From Asanoa ishikariensis (GTDB lineage Bacteria; Actinomycetota; Actinomycetes; Mycobacteriales; Micromonosporaceae): a stretch of DNA of 64,000 nucleotides. Within the stretch, counting starts at the first letter, position 1, and every line of letters starts with the position of its first letter. A program made the position numbers and the translations under genes. Location of the stretch: positions 114,456-178,455 of the forward strand of contig NZ_FNQB01000007.1 of assembly GCF_900107455.1 (NCBI RefSeq), in the 5' to 3' direction. This document shows positions 1 through 9,196 of the stretch, piece by piece. A model generated the notes under the pieces. It searched no databases and was not told the DNA's origin. It was given only the letters and a program-made list of their open reading frames with translations.

Positions 1-1
1 C

Positions 2-274
2 TGGCTGCTCACCGAAGCGCGGATCCTGCTGCTGTTCGACGTCACCCGCGGCGTCGACGCGGCCACGAAGCACGACATCTACGAGTTGGTCGGGACGCTC
101 GCCGCGCAGGGCCGGGCGATCCTCTACTACTCCAGCGAGACCGAGGAGATCGCCCACCTCTGCCACCGGGTCCTGGTGCTGCGCGAGGGTCGCGTGGCGG
201 CCGAGCTCGCCGGTCCGGTCGGCGACGCGGAACGGATCGTCGCGGCGTCCATCAAGGAGGGTCAGGATGCGTGA
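2..274 (+). CDS. sugar ABC transporter ATP-binding protein, C-terminal end (5' truncated by window)
   Basis: This is the tail of an RbsA/MglA-type ATPase that would power import of a sugar through the two permeases that follow. The visible part is the end of the second nucleotide-binding domain: a Walker-B/D-loop stretch reading LLLFDVTRGVD and then an H-loop-like region around ILYYSSETEE. The usual DEPTRGVD is altered: the catalytic Glu position is Val and the switch His is not evident, so this second site is probably non-hydrolytic. The start lies left of the window. It overlaps the next gene by 8 bases, and AAGGAGG at 255-261 sits inside its end as the ribosome site for that gene. The substrate cannot be told from the sequence. 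Confidence 0.85.
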   Translation, partial: WLLTEARILLLFDVTRGVDAATKHDIYELVGTLAAQGRAILYYSSETEEIAHLCHRVLVLREGRVAAELAGPVGDAERIVAASIKEGQDA

Positions 275-1205
275 TGCGTTACGCCGGGTGAGCCTCGGCT
301 ACCTGGTGCTGGCCGCGACCGCGGTCGCCTACATCGTCGTCTACACCTCGCGACTGGGCCGGTTCCCCACCTCGTTCGACTACCTGTCGATCCTCAACAC
401 CACCCTGCCGCTCGTGTTCGTCGCGATCGGCCAGAGCCTCGTCGTCCTCACCGGCGGCATCGACCTGTCGGTCGGCGGCATGGTCAGCGTCTGTGTCGCC
501 GTGACCGCCACGACGGTGTCGTCCTCGATCACCTGGCTCTTCGTGGTGTTGGCCATCGGCACCGCCTGCGGTGCGCTCAACGGGCTCATCGTCGCCTACG
601 GCCGGATAGCCCCGATCCTCACGACCCTGGCCACGCTGTCCATCTTCACGGGTCTCGGTCTGCGCGTGCTGCCGGTGCCGGGCGGCTCGATCCCGCAGGA
701 GGTGCGCCTGGTCCTGACGAACCCGGCGACCCCGACGGGCCTGATCTGGCTCGGGCTCGCGGTCGCCGGTTGGCTCGTGCTGCGCCGCACCCGGTTCGGC
801 ATGCGGGTGTACGCGATCGGCAGCGACGAGGCCAGCGCCCGCGCGGTCGGTGTGCCGGCGGCGGCCGTGAAGCTGAAGGTCTACGCGCTCTCGGGCCTGT
901 GTTCAGCGCTGGCCGCCGTGTTCTACGTGTCGACCACGACCTCCGGCGACGCCAACGCCGGCAACCCGTTCATCCTCACCTCGATCGCGTCGGTCGTCGT
1001 CGGCGGCGTCGCGTTCAGCGGCGGACGGGGCAGCGCGCTCGGTGCCGTCGCCGGCGCGGTGGCGCTCACCCTCGTCATCGACATCCTGTTCTTCTCCGGC
1101 ATCGACCCGCTCTACCAGTCGCTGTTCCAGGGCCTGTTCCTCGTCGTGGCGGTCCTGCTCGGCACCGTCGCCGCCCTGGCCGCCCGCCGCCGGAGGCAAG
1201 CATGA
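267..1205 (+). CDS. sugar ABC transporter permease (RbsC/BPD_transp_2 family)
   Basis: A 312-residue polytopic membrane protein forming one half of the channel of a ribose/galactofuranose-type importer. Hydrophobic segments run through nearly the whole length. The family hallmark GGIDLSVGGM is at about residues 64-73, and the late GGVAFSGGRGS-type loop at about residue 246 is the conserved block before the last helices. The ATG follows AAGGAGG with 5-base spacing, so this start is well supported. Its stop overlaps the start of the second permease (ATGA), so the two are translationally coupled and probably heterodimerise. Confidence 0.93.
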   Translation: MRDALRRVSLGYLVLAATAVAYIVVYTSRLGRFPTSFDYLSILNTTLPLVFVAIGQSLVVLTGGIDLSVGGMVSVCVAVTATTVSSSITWLFVVLAIGTACGALNGLIVAYGRIAPILTTLATLSIFTGLGLRVLPVPGGSIPQEVRLVLTNPATPTGLIWLGLAVAGWLVLRRTRFGMRVYAIGSDEASARAVGVPAAAVKLKVYALSGLCSALAAVFYVSTTTSGDANAGNPFILTSIASVVVGGVAFSGGRGSALGAVAGAVALTLVIDILFFSGIDPLYQSLFQGLFLVVAVLLGTVAALAARRRRQA

Positions 1206-2131
1206 GCAGCCGTCGCGTCCTGTACGCCCTCGGCGGCACCGTAGCCGTCCTGCTCGTCGGCGCGATCCTGCACCCCGGATTCGCGTCCTGGTCGAGCCTG
1301 CGGGTGATGCTCGTCGTCGCGAGCTTCACCGGCTTCGTCGCGGCCGGGCAGATGCTCGTCGTGCTCGTCGGCGGCATCGACCTGTCGATCCCCTGGGTCC
1401 TCAATGGAGCGGCGATCGTGCTCACCACGTCGAGCCTCGGCCAGACCTCGCGGGCACCGCTGGCGATCCTGCTGGCGCTCGGCGTGGGCGCGCTCGTCGG
1501 GCTCGGCAACGGCATGGGCGTCGCCTGGCTCGGCGTGCCCGCCGTCGTCATGACGCTCGGCATGAACGGGGTGATGCAGGGCCTGACGCTGGGCCTGTCG
1601 AAGGGTTTGACGTGCGCGTCGTGCGGCTCGTACGCACCGGAGCCGTTGCGCGGCCTGTTCGACGGCGCGCTGCCGGCGCAGCTCTTCCTCTGGGCCGGCG
1701 TGGGCCTGTTCATGACCGTCCTGCTCACCCTGACCACCTTCGGGCGCCGGGTGTACGCCGTCGGCGTCAACCCCCGCGCCGCGTTCCTGTCCGGCGTCGG
1801 CGTCCGCGGTGTGACCGTCGCGCTCTACACGCTGAGCGGGGTCTTCGCGGCGCTGGCCGGGATCGCCCTCGTCGCCTACGGCGGGCAGCCGTCGCTGGGC
1901 CTCGGCGACCCGTACCTCTTCGAGTCCATCGCCGCCGTCGTGGTCGGCGGCGTCTCCATCCTCGGCGGGCGCGGCCACTATCTCGGCGTCATCGCCGGCT
2001 CGCTGACCCTGGTGGCGGTGACGACGTTCCTCCAGGCCCAGCGCGTCCCCGAGTACGGCCGCCTCATGATCTACGGCCTGGTCATCCTCGCGATCCTGTT
2101 CGCCTACGGCCGGGAGAAGGCTCATGACTGA
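1202..2131 (+). CDS. second sugar ABC transporter permease (RbsC family)
   Basis: A 309-residue paralogue of the preceding permease. It carries the same GGIDLSIPW signature near residue 58 and a VVVGGVSILGGRG block near residue 245. I start it at the ATG that overlaps the previous stop by four bases; the reading frame is open further upstream, but that part lies inside the preceding gene and shows no membrane-protein character. Two permeases with one double ATPase is the common layout for this family in actinobacteria. Its stop overlaps the start of the SMP-30 gene by eight bases, so transport and sugar-lactone processing share a transcript. Confidence 0.93.
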   Translation: MSSRRVLYALGGTVAVLLVGAILHPGFASWSSLRVMLVVASFTGFVAAGQMLVVLVGGIDLSIPWVLNGAAIVLTTSSLGQTSRAPLAILLALGVGALVGLGNGMGVAWLGVPAVVMTLGMNGVMQGLTLGLSKGLTCASCGSYAPEPLRGLFDGALPAQLFLWAGVGLFMTVLLTLTTFGRRVYAVGVNPRAAFLSGVGVRGVTVALYTLSGVFAALAGIALVAYGGQPSLGLGDPYLFESIAAVVVGGVSILGGRGHYLGVIAGSLTLVAVTTFLQAQRVPEYGRLMIYGLVILAILFAYGREKAHD

Positions 2132-2969
2132 CGTGACCGTGTTCGACGACATCCCGTGCGAGCTCGGCGAGAGCGCGCTGTGGGACGGCTCGCGGTTCTA
2201 CTGGGTCGACGTCCTCGAGCGCCGGATCTACGCCAAGGCGTGGCCGTCCGGACCGGTGCTGACGTTGCCGGTGCCGGACCTGGTCGGCAGCGTCGCGCTG
2301 CGGGCCGGCGGCGGACTGGTCGCGGCGTTGCGGGACGCGATCGCGTTCTGCGACGTCGACGCGGGCACGGTGGAGGTCGTGCGCACGGTCGACACCCCGC
2401 CCGGCACCCGCCTCAACGACGGCGCGGTCGACCCGCACGGCGCGTTCTGGGTCGGCTCGATGGACCTGGACGAGAAGGAGCCGTGCGGCTCGTTCTACCG
2501 CGTGGACGCCGAGCTCAGTGTCACCACTGCGTTCGGCGGGATCGTATGCTCCAACGGGCCGGCCTGGAGCCCCGACGGCACGACCATGTACCACGTGGAC
2601 TCCACGATCCGCCTGATCCGCGCGTATCCGGTCTCCCCCGACGGCGAGACCGGTGAGGGCCGGATCTTCGTGTCCGATGAGGACAATGACTGGTTCCCGG
2701 ACGGGGTCACGATCGATGCTGAGGGCTACGTCTGGAACTGCAAGTTCGGCGGCGGCCGCATCGTCCGCTACGCCCCGGACGGCACCGTCGACCGGGTCGT
2801 GCCGGTCCCGGTGGCCAAACCGACCCGCTGCGCCTTCGTCGGCCCCGACCTGGACGTGCTGGCGGTGACCTCAGCCCGCGTCGGTGGCGACGAGTCGCCG
2901 CTGGCCGGTCAGGTGCTGCTGCTCGACCCCGGCGTCCGCGGCCTGCCCGCCCCCCGCTTCGCCGGCTGA
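2124..2969 (+). CDS. SMP-30/gluconolactonase/LRE family protein
   Basis: A 281-residue cytoplasmic beta-propeller lactonase expected to hydrolyse a sugar lactone (gluconolactone- or arabinolactone-type). Family metal-ligand positions are recognisable: CELGESALW near the N-terminus (Glu), TRLNDGAVDPHGAFWVG around residues 90-107 (Asn) and WFPDGVTIDAEG around residue 190 (Asp). The start overlaps the permease stop, making it the fourth cistron of the sugar operon; this suggests the imported sugar is oxidised to a lactone and then opened. The exact substrate cannot be inferred. Length is normal for the family. Confidence 0.9.
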   Translation: MTDVTVFDDIPCELGESALWDGSRFYWVDVLERRIYAKAWPSGPVLTLPVPDLVGSVALRAGGGLVAALRDAIAFCDVDAGTVEVVRTVDTPPGTRLNDGAVDPHGAFWVGSMDLDEKEPCGSFYRVDAELSVTTAFGGIVCSNGPAWSPDGTTMYHVDSTIRLIRAYPVSPDGETGEGRIFVSDEDNDWFPDGVTIDAEGYVWNCKFGGGRIVRYAPDGTVDRVVPVPVAKPTRCAFVGPDLDVLAVTSARVGGDESPLAGQVLLLDPGVRGLPAPRFAG

Positions 2970-2983
2970 CTATCGTTGACCTG

Positions 2984-3691
2984 GTGGCACTACGGTTCGA
3001 GACGCGCGCGTCCGACTCGTCGTGGGTCGACACCGTGTGGACCTGCACGAGCGGCCAGGTCACGGAGATGACGTCGGTCGCGACGCCGTGCTGGGGTCTG
3101 GTGTTCTGGGAGCGGGAGGGCCGGGCGTACGCGGGTGTCACCGGACCCGAGACCAGGACTGGCACCGCGCCGGTGCCCGAGGGCGCCAGCTTCGTCGGCA
3201 TCGAGTTCGCGGTGGGCACGTCGCTTCGGGCGTTGCCCACCGCGGACCTGGTCGACGGCGGCGCCGAGCTTCCCGACGCGACCCGCCGGGCCTTCTGGCT
3301 CGACGGCGTCCGGTGGGAGACGCCAGGCCCCGACGACGCCGAGGCCCTGGTCGCCCGTCTCGTCCGGGCGGGCGCCGTGGTGCGCGACCCGCTGGTCGCC
3401 GACGTCCGCCGGGGCTACCGTCCCGAGGTCTCGGCGCGCACCCTCGAACGCCGGTTCCGCGCCGCCACTGGACTCACCCAGGGCGCCGTGCGGCAGATCG
3501 AGCGTGCCCGGGAGGCCTCGACCCTGCTGGCCGCCGGCGCCCCGGTGGCCGACGTCGTCACGAAGCTCGACTACTTCGACGAGCCACATCTGAGCCGGGC
3601 GCTGCGCCGGTACGTGGGCCGCACCGCCGGGCAGCTCCACGGCGGCGCGGGCGGCACGATCGCCCTGGCGCTGGATCAGCCGACGTCGTAG
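2984..3691 (+). CDS. AraC-family transcriptional regulator
   Basis: A 235-residue protein with a C-terminal AraC-type double helix-turn-helix (about residues 148-220; ARTLERRFRAATG and a second helix pair ending DYFDEPHLSRALRRYVG). The N-terminal 140 residues should be the sensing domain and are not assigned. It starts with GTG 14 bases after the lactonase stop and may be co-transcribed with the sugar genes, which would make it their local regulator. Its 3' end overlaps the convergent reductase-like gene by 16 bases. Confidence is high for the DNA-binding domain and low for the regulated target. Confidence 0.85.
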   Translation: MALRFETRASDSSWVDTVWTCTSGQVTEMTSVATPCWGLVFWEREGRAYAGVTGPETRTGTAPVPEGASFVGIEFAVGTSLRALPTADLVDGGAELPDATRRAFWLDGVRWETPGPDDAEALVARLVRAGAVVRDPLVADVRRGYRPEVSARTLERRFRAATGLTQGAVRQIERAREASTLLAAGAPVADVVTKLDYFDEPHLSRALRRYVGRTAGQLHGGAGGTIALALDQPTS

Positions 3692-4251
3692 ATCAGCTTG
3701 AGGATGCCGTTCGGGTACGACTCGGAGTCGCGCAGCTTCAGCATCTGCTTCTCCTTGTCGGCGCCGCTGAACAGGCTCTTGCCGCCGCCCAGCAGCACCG
3801 GGAACACCAGCAGGTGGTAGCGGTCGACCAGGCACGCGTCGGCCAGCCGCCGGGCGAGCTCGGCGCTGCCGTGTATGAAGATCGCCCCGCCCTCGGTCTG
3901 CTTGAGCGCCGCGATGTCCTCGGTCGAGCGCAGGATCGTCGTCGGACCCCAGCCGTCGACGAGCGCGTCGTCGGTCAGCGTGGTCGAGACGACGTACTTG
4001 GGCAGCTCCTTGTACGAGGCGTGGTCCTGCGATTGCGGCCAGGTCTGGGCGAACGCCTCGTAGCTGCGCCGACCGAACATCAGCGCCGTCGTGTCCGCGA
4101 GCTCCTCACCCTTGATCGACCAGGCCTCGGGCACGAACTCGAGGTCCTTGAACACCCAGCCACCGCTGCGATGCTCCTCCCCCGGCCCACCACCCGGTGA
4201 GTCCACGACACCGTCGAGCGACATGAAGCCCGTGTAGACCAGATCACGCAT
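3676..4251 (-). CDS. dihydrofolate reductase-like / RibD C-terminal domain protein
   Basis: A 191-residue protein of the RibD C-terminal/bacterial DHFR-like superfamily, probably an NADPH-dependent reductase of unknown substrate. Visible landmarks are the N-terminal strand and loop TGFMSLDGVVDSPGG, the LMFGRRSYEAFA block near residue 62 and the late VFPVLLGGGKSLF motif near residue 155. I start at the ATG preceded by GGGAGAG with 8-base spacing rather than at an ATG six codons upstream. It is convergent with the AraC regulator, overlapping it by 16 bases, and divergent from the histidine kinase region. Confidence 0.88.
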   Translation of the reverse strand: MRDLVYTGFMSLDGVVDSPGGGPGEEHRSGGWVFKDLEFVPEAWSIKGEELADTTALMFGRRSYEAFAQTWPQSQDHASYKELPKYVVSTTLTDDALVDGWGPTTILRSTEDIAALKQTEGGAIFIHGSAELARRLADACLVDRYHLLVFPVLLGGGKSLFSGADKEKQMLKLRDSESYPNGILKLIYDVG

Positions 4252-4397
4252 GTGTGGTTCTCTCCCCATGAGTCGTTCGGCGTACTCGGATCATGCTAGA
4301 AAAGCCCCGGCCACCCGTCTTGTACGAAAACGACACGGCCCCCTATGGGTGCCAGCCCGGATGGACGGCGGCCCGCACGAGACCGCACGCTGGCAGC

Positions 4398-5348
4398 GTG
4401 TCCCTCTTCTGGCGGATCTTCCTGCTCAACGCCGCCGTGCTCACCGTGGCCACGACGCTGGTGCTGGCCGGTCCCGTGACGGTCTCCACGCCAGTGCTGC
4501 TCACCGAGGCCGTCGTGCTCTCGCTCGGGCTGGTCGCGATGCTGGTCGCCAACGGGGTGCTGCTGCGGGTCGGGCTGGCGCCGCTGTCCCGGCTCACCCG
4601 GACCATGGCGACCGTCGACCTGCTCCGGCCGGGCAACCGCCTCGCCGTCAGCGGGCGGGCGGGGATCGCCGACCTGATCGAGACCTTCAACACCATGCTC
4701 GACCGGCTGGAGGCGGAGCGGGCGGCCAGCACCGGGATGGCCTTGACCGCGCAGGAGGACGAGCGCCGGCGGATCGCGCAGGAGCTGCACGACGAGGTCG
4801 GCCAGACGCTGACCGCCGTGCTGCTTGAGCTCAAGCGGGTCGGTGACCAGGCACCGCCGGGCGTACGCGCGGAGCTCGTCGAGGTCCAGGAGACCACCCG
4901 CAACAGCCTCGACGAGATCCGCCGGATCGCCCGCCGACTGCGCCCCGGCGTGCTCGCCGAGCTCGGGCTGGTAAGCGCGATCAGGTCGCTGGCGACGGAG
5001 TTCTCCACCGGCGGCCTCCAGGTGCGCCACCACATCGACCCCGACCTGCCCGATCTGGGCGACGACCGGGAGCTGGTGCTGTACCGGGTCGCGCAGGAGG
5101 CGCTGACCAACGCGGCCCGGCACAGCGACGCCCGTACCATCGAGGTGTGCCTGCGCCGTGGAGTCGGCGAGGTGCGGTTGCGGATCAGCGACGACGGCCG
5201 GGGGTTCGCCGGTGCGCCGGAGGGTGCCGGGATCCGCGGCATGCGCGAGCGCGCGTTGCTCATCGGTGCCGCTCTGAGCCTGGGTTCCGCCACGGGTGGC
5301 GGCGCTGACGTGCGCCTGCGGGTGCCCTGCGACGCGGGAGGTCGCTGA
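4398..5348 (+). CDS. sensor histidine kinase, NarL/DegS type (HisKA_3), copy 1
   Basis: A membrane-bound kinase of about 316 residues. Two N-terminal transmembrane helices (about 6-26 and 34-56) have almost no loop between them, so the stimulus is probably sensed in the membrane. A HAMP-like linker (about 58-110) leads to the HisKA_3 box ELHDEVGQTLTA with phospho-acceptor His131, then a HATPase_c domain with YRVAQEALTNAARH (N box) and DDGRGF...GIRGMRERA (G boxes). I prefer the GTG at 4398 because the paralogue at 9197 begins with the same VSLFWRIFLLNAAVL. An in-frame ATG at 4293 would add 35 residues. The cognate regulator follows 2 bases downstream. Confidence 0.9.
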   Translation: MSLFWRIFLLNAAVLTVATTLVLAGPVTVSTPVLLTEAVVLSLGLVAMLVANGVLLRVGLAPLSRLTRTMATVDLLRPGNRLAVSGRAGIADLIETFNTMLDRLEAERAASTGMALTAQEDERRRIAQELHDEVGQTLTAVLLELKRVGDQAPPGVRAELVEVQETTRNSLDEIRRIARRLRPGVLAELGLVSAIRSLATEFSTGGLQVRHHIDPDLPDLGDDRELVLYRVAQEALTNAARHSDARTIEVCLRRGVGEVRLRISDDGRGFAGAPEGAGIRGMRERALLIGAALSLGSATGGGADVRLRVPCDAGGR

Positions 5349-5350
5349 GA

Positions 5351-6001
5351 ATGGCCGAGACCAGGATCCTGCTGGCCGACGACCACGCCCTGGTGCGCCG
5401 CGGCGTCCGGCTGATCCTCGACGCCGAGCCCGACCTGACCGTGGTGGCCGAGGCCGCCGACGGCGCCGAGGCGATCAGCCTGGCCCTCGAACACCGGCCG
5501 GACCTCGCCGTCCTGGACATCGCGATGCCGCGGCTGACCGGCCTGCAGGCGGCCCGGGAGCTGTCGCGGTCGATGCCTGACCTGCGGATCCTGATCCTGA
5601 CGATGTACGACAACGAGCAGTACTTCTTCGAGGCGCTCAAGGTGGGCGCGTCCGGGTACGTGCTGAAGTCGGTCGCCGACCGCGACCTGCTGGCCGCCTG
5701 CCGGGCCGCGATGCGGGGCGAGCCGTTCCTCTATCCGGGCGCCGTCAACGCGCTGGTCCGGCACTACCTCGACCGGGTCAGGGACGGCGAGGGTGTGCCG
5801 GCCCGGGCGATCACCGATCGAGAGGAAGAGGTGCTCAAGCTGGTCGCCGAGGGGCACTCCTCGCGGCAGATCGCCGACCTGCTCTACATCAGCGTCAAGA
5901 CCGTCGAGCGGCACCGCGCCAACCTGCTCCAGAAGCTCGGCCTGCGGGACCGGCTCGAACTGACCCGCTACGCGATCCGGGTCGGCCTCATCGAACCGTA
6001 G
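5351..6001 (+). CDS. response regulator, NarL/LuxR family
   Basis: A 216-residue two-component regulator. The receiver domain (about 1-120) shows the acidic pair near residue 10, phospho-acceptor Asp56 in AVLDIAMPRL, the Thr switch in ILILTMYD and Lys106 in GYVLKSV. The C-terminal LuxR-type helix-turn-helix (about 150-210) includes TDREEEVLKLVAEGHSSRQIA and the recognition segment SVKTVERHRANLLQKL. It lies 2 bases after the kinase, so it is the partner of copy 1. It is also the only regulator near the paralogous kinase at 9197 and could serve both (inference). Targets may include the adjacent transporter genes. Confidence 0.94.
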   Translation: MAETRILLADDHALVRRGVRLILDAEPDLTVVAEAADGAEAISLALEHRPDLAVLDIAMPRLTGLQAARELSRSMPDLRILILTMYDNEQYFFEALKVGASGYVLKSVADRDLLAACRAAMRGEPFLYPGAVNALVRHYLDRVRDGEGVPARAITDREEEVLKLVAEGHSSRQIADLLYISVKTVERHRANLLQKLGLRDRLELTRYAIRVGLIEP

Positions 6002-6112
6002 GGTCGCGCACCTCCGTTTGTGGGTGTCCGCACCGATGTTCGGGGGTCCGTGCGGCGGGCGATCGTGTCGCATGGCCACTGCATATACCGGATCGCCGCG
6101 AGGCTCCCGCGC

Positions 6113-7405
6113 GTGAACGGGTACGCGCCCGTCGCGGCGATCGTCATCTTCTCGGTCGCGTTCGTCCTGATCGCCACCGAACGGATCCATCGGGTCGCCG
6201 TCGTGCTCGGTGCCGCCGGGCTGATGGCCGCGCTCGGCCTGCTGCCGGGCGACGACGTGTTCTATTCGGAGCACGCCGGCATCGACTGGGGCGTGATCTT
6301 CCTTCTGCTCGGCATGATGATCATCGTCGGGGTGATCAAGCAGACCGGCGTCTTCGAGTACCTCGGCATCTGGGCCGGCAAGCGTTCGCGCGGACAGCCG
6401 TACCGGCTGCTGGTGCTCCTGATGGTGATCACCGCGGCGGCGTCGCCGTTCCTCGACAACGTGACCACCGTGATGCTGGTCGCCCCGGTAACCATCGCGG
6501 TCTGCCAGCAGCTTCACCTGCCCGCGGCGCCCTACCTGATCGCCGAGGCGCTGGCGTCGAACATCGGCGGCGCGGCGACCCTGGTCGGCGACCCACCCAA
6601 CATGATCATCGGAACCCGGGCGGGGCTGACCTTCAACGACTTCATCGTCCACATGAGTCCGATCGTCGTCGTGCTGTTCGTGCTGTTCGTCATCATGGCC
6701 CGCTTCATGTTCCGGAAGTCCTTTGTGCACAATCCCGATCGCGCGGAAGCGGTGATGCGCCTCAATGGCAACGCCGCCATCAAGAACAAGGCGCTGCTGG
6801 CCCGCTGCCTGGTCGTGCTGCTGCTGGTCACCGTCGGCTTCGCCCTGCACAGCGTGCTGCACCTGGAACCGGCCATCATCGCGCTGCTCGGTGCCGGCCT
6901 GATGGTGCTGGTGTCCGGGGTGAGCGCGGCCGACTACCTCGCCGAGGTCGAGTGGACGACGCTGGTCTTCTTCATGGGCCTGTTCGTCATGGTCGGCGGC
7001 CTGGTCGAGACCGGGGTCATCCACGCGCTCGGCGGCTGGGCGGTCGACGCGATCGGTGACGACTACTTCGTCGCCGCCACCGCGCTGGTGTTCGGCTCGG
7101 CCATCCTGGGCGCGTTCTTCGACAACATCCCGTACGTGGCGGCGATGGCGCCCGTGGTCGAGGACCTGGTGGCCCGCGCGCCCGATCCGCAGACCGGCGA
7201 GTCGCTGTGGTGGTCGTTCGCGCTCGGCGCGGACCTCGGCGGCAACGGCACCGCGGTCGCGGCGAGCGCCAACGTCGTGGTCATCGGCATCGCCGCCCAA
7301 CACGGCCAGCCGATCTCCTTCTGGGAGTTCACGAAGTACGGCATCGTCACGACCGCGGTGACGGTGAGCGTCGCCTGGGGGTACGTGTGGCTGCGCTACT
7401 TCTAG
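6113..7405 (+). CDS. ArsB/NhaD-family ion transporter (anion permease / Na+:H+ antiporter)
   Basis: A roughly 430-residue protein with about 11-12 hydrophobic segments, belonging to the ion-transporter superfamily that includes ArsB, NhaD and the P-protein. Characteristic pieces are the N-terminal-half SPFLDNVTTVMLVAPVT loop, the GGAATLVGDPPNMIIG motif, and their inverted-repeat equivalents FFDNIPYVAAMAPVV and LGGNGTAVAASANVV in the C-terminal half. The substrate could be Na+, arsenite or an organic anion; sequence alone does not decide. The GTG at 6113 gives a normal N-terminus; the frame is open to 6020. It follows the two-component genes on the same strand. Confidence 0.86.
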   Translation: MNGYAPVAAIVIFSVAFVLIATERIHRVAVVLGAAGLMAALGLLPGDDVFYSEHAGIDWGVIFLLLGMMIIVGVIKQTGVFEYLGIWAGKRSRGQPYRLLVLLMVITAAASPFLDNVTTVMLVAPVTIAVCQQLHLPAAPYLIAEALASNIGGAATLVGDPPNMIIGTRAGLTFNDFIVHMSPIVVVLFVLFVIMARFMFRKSFVHNPDRAEAVMRLNGNAAIKNKALLARCLVVLLLVTVGFALHSVLHLEPAIIALLGAGLMVLVSGVSAADYLAEVEWTTLVFFMGLFVMVGGLVETGVIHALGGWAVDAIGDDYFVAATALVFGSAILGAFFDNIPYVAAMAPVVEDLVARAPDPQTGESLWWSFALGADLGGNGTAVAASANVVVIGIAAQHGQPISFWEFTKYGIVTTAVTVSVAWGYVWLRYF

Positions 7406-7407
7406 CT

Positions 7408-9054
7408 TCAGCGCCGCTCCGGCAGCAGGCCTTCCTCGTGGTCGAGCTCCCGTTGCAGGACGCGCAGGCCCTCGTCGGGGAGCTGGCCGGCGTCCCGCCA
7501 GCGGAGCACCTCTTCGCGCTGTGCGTCGATGGCCGCACGGCGCACCCGCAGCGCCGCCTCGTAGCGGGGCGACACCGGCACCTCCGCCGAGTCGGAGTCC
7601 CGGAGCAGGTCGATCCGGCCCTGGTAGCGGGTCCGACGAGCGCGCAGTTGGGCCCGGGTGGCCTCGATCGCGCGCGACTCGTCCTCGTCGCCCTCCTCGG
7701 CCAACTCCTCGAGCCGTTCCAGGGCCGCCTCGACCGAGGCCGCGCGGGCCTCGTTGCGGAGCCGGGCCTGGTCGGACTTGTTCGCCCGCAGGCCGAGCAT
7801 CCGCACCAGCGGCGCGAAGGTCAGACCCTGGCCGACCAGCGTGACGAGCACCACGATGAAGGTGCAGAACAGCAGCAGGTCGCGGTCCGGGAACGGCGCG
7901 CCGGAGTCGGTGGTCAGCGGGATCGCGAAGATGGCGGCCAGGCTGATCACGCCTCGGGTGCCGGCCCAGCTCAACGCGACCACCTCGCGGCCGGGCAGGC
8001 CACGGCGGGGCTCGCGCTCCGCCTCGTCGCCGTCGTCGTTGATCAGCCGGGTGTGCAGGGAGCGGGGCAGCGACTGGGTGAGCAACAGCCACAGCGGCCG
8101 CAGCAGCAGCACCACGCCGACGCTGATCGCGACCGCGATCACGATGGTCGACAGCGCGTACTGCTCCAGCCCGCGGACGACCCGGGGAAGCTGCTGGCCG
8201 ATCAGCAGGAAGACGAAGCCTTCGAGCAGGAACTCGACGAGCCGCCAGACCGCGGTGGTCTGGAGCCGGCTCGCGCCCGAGGAGCGCGGCGCATGATGAC
8301 CGATGATCAGACCCGCGACCACCACCGCGAGTACGCCGGAGACGTGGATCTCCTCGGCCAACAGGTACGCGCCGAACGGCGTGGCCAGCGAGATGGCGTT
8401 GCCGGTCAGCGGGTCGTCGCGCAGCCGGCGCAGCAGCCGGACCAGCCAGGCGACGGCGACGCCGACCAGAACACCGCCGGCAGCGGCGAACACGAACTGG
8501 CCGACCGCCGAGCCCCAGGAGAACCCGTCGCCGACGGCGGCGGCCACCGCGACGGACAGGATGGTCAGCGCCGTCGCGTCGTTGAGCAGGCCCTCGCCCT
8601 GGATGATGGTGAGCACGCGGGGCGGCAGCCCGACCTTGCGCCCGACGCCGAGGGCGGCGACCGGGTCGGGCGGGGCGATCGCGGCGCCGACCGCGATGCC
8701 GGCCGCCAGGGTCGCGCCGGCGACGAACCAGGCGAACCCGATGCCGATCACCAGGGCCGTGGCCAGCACCAGCAGCACCGAGAGGCTGACCACGATCCGC
8801 AGGTTGCGGCGGATCGCCATCAGCGACGAGTCCAGCGCCGCGCCGTAGAGCAGCGGCGGGATGACGAACGTCAGGATGATCTGCGGGTCGAGGCTGATGT
8901 TCGGTCCGGGCAGCACGGAGTACGCGATGCCGATGAGCGGCAGCAGCGCGGCCGCCGGCAGACCGGTGCGCTCAGCCACCCACCGGACCAGCACGACCAC
9001 CGCGACCGCGGCAAGGACGAAAATCAAGATCGTTTCGACGCTCACCGGTTCCAT
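7408..9054 (-). CDS. CPA1-family Na+/H+ antiporter (NhaP-like)
   Basis: A 548-residue cation/proton antiporter. Around 12 transmembrane helices occupy the first 400 residues, with the ion-binding region AAIAPPDPVAALG and GEGLLNDATALTI (the conserved Asn-Asp pair) and a later WAGTRGVISLAAIFAIPL helix. The last 130 residues are a charged cytosolic helical tail rich in Glu, Arg and Ala, typical of actinobacterial members. It is convergent with the ArsB/NhaD gene with only 2 bases between the stops, and divergent from the second histidine kinase. Two unrelated antiporter families side by side beside sensor kinases suggest a pH or sodium homeostasis locus. Confidence 0.92.
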   Translation of the reverse strand: MEPVSVETILIFVLAAVAVVVLVRWVAERTGLPAAALLPLIGIAYSVLPGPNISLDPQIILTFVIPPLLYGAALDSSLMAIRRNLRIVVSLSVLLVLATALVIGIGFAWFVAGATLAAGIAVGAAIAPPDPVAALGVGRKVGLPPRVLTIIQGEGLLNDATALTILSVAVAAAVGDGFSWGSAVGQFVFAAAGGVLVGVAVAWLVRLLRRLRDDPLTGNAISLATPFGAYLLAEEIHVSGVLAVVVAGLIIGHHAPRSSGASRLQTTAVWRLVEFLLEGFVFLLIGQQLPRVVRGLEQYALSTIVIAVAISVGVVLLLRPLWLLLTQSLPRSLHTRLINDDGDEAEREPRRGLPGREVVALSWAGTRGVISLAAIFAIPLTTDSGAPFPDRDLLLFCTFIVVLVTLVGQGLTFAPLVRMLGLRANKSDQARLRNEARAASVEAALERLEELAEEGDEDESRAIEATRAQLRARRTRYQGRIDLLRDSDSAEVPVSPRYEAALRVRRAAIDAQREEVLRWRDAGQLPDEGLRVLQRELDHEEGLLPERR

Positions 9055-9196
9055 TCTCCAGATGGCGGCGGGTTCGACCTACCGCGCGACGGCCGTACCC
9101 ATAAAAGATGATCAACAGCGTCGCCGCCATGGGTGGCAGCACCCATTTCACGAACGCGGTTGGACGGCACGCCGGCCGTACCCGCAAGCTCGTCAG

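Noticed and set aside
4343..8092. Leftward open frame of 1249 codons
   Set aside because: It is antisense to kinase 1, the regulator, the ArsB/NhaD gene and part of the CPA1 antiporter. The translation is His/Asp/Gln/Arg-rich with no domain, as expected for a GC-rich shadow frame.
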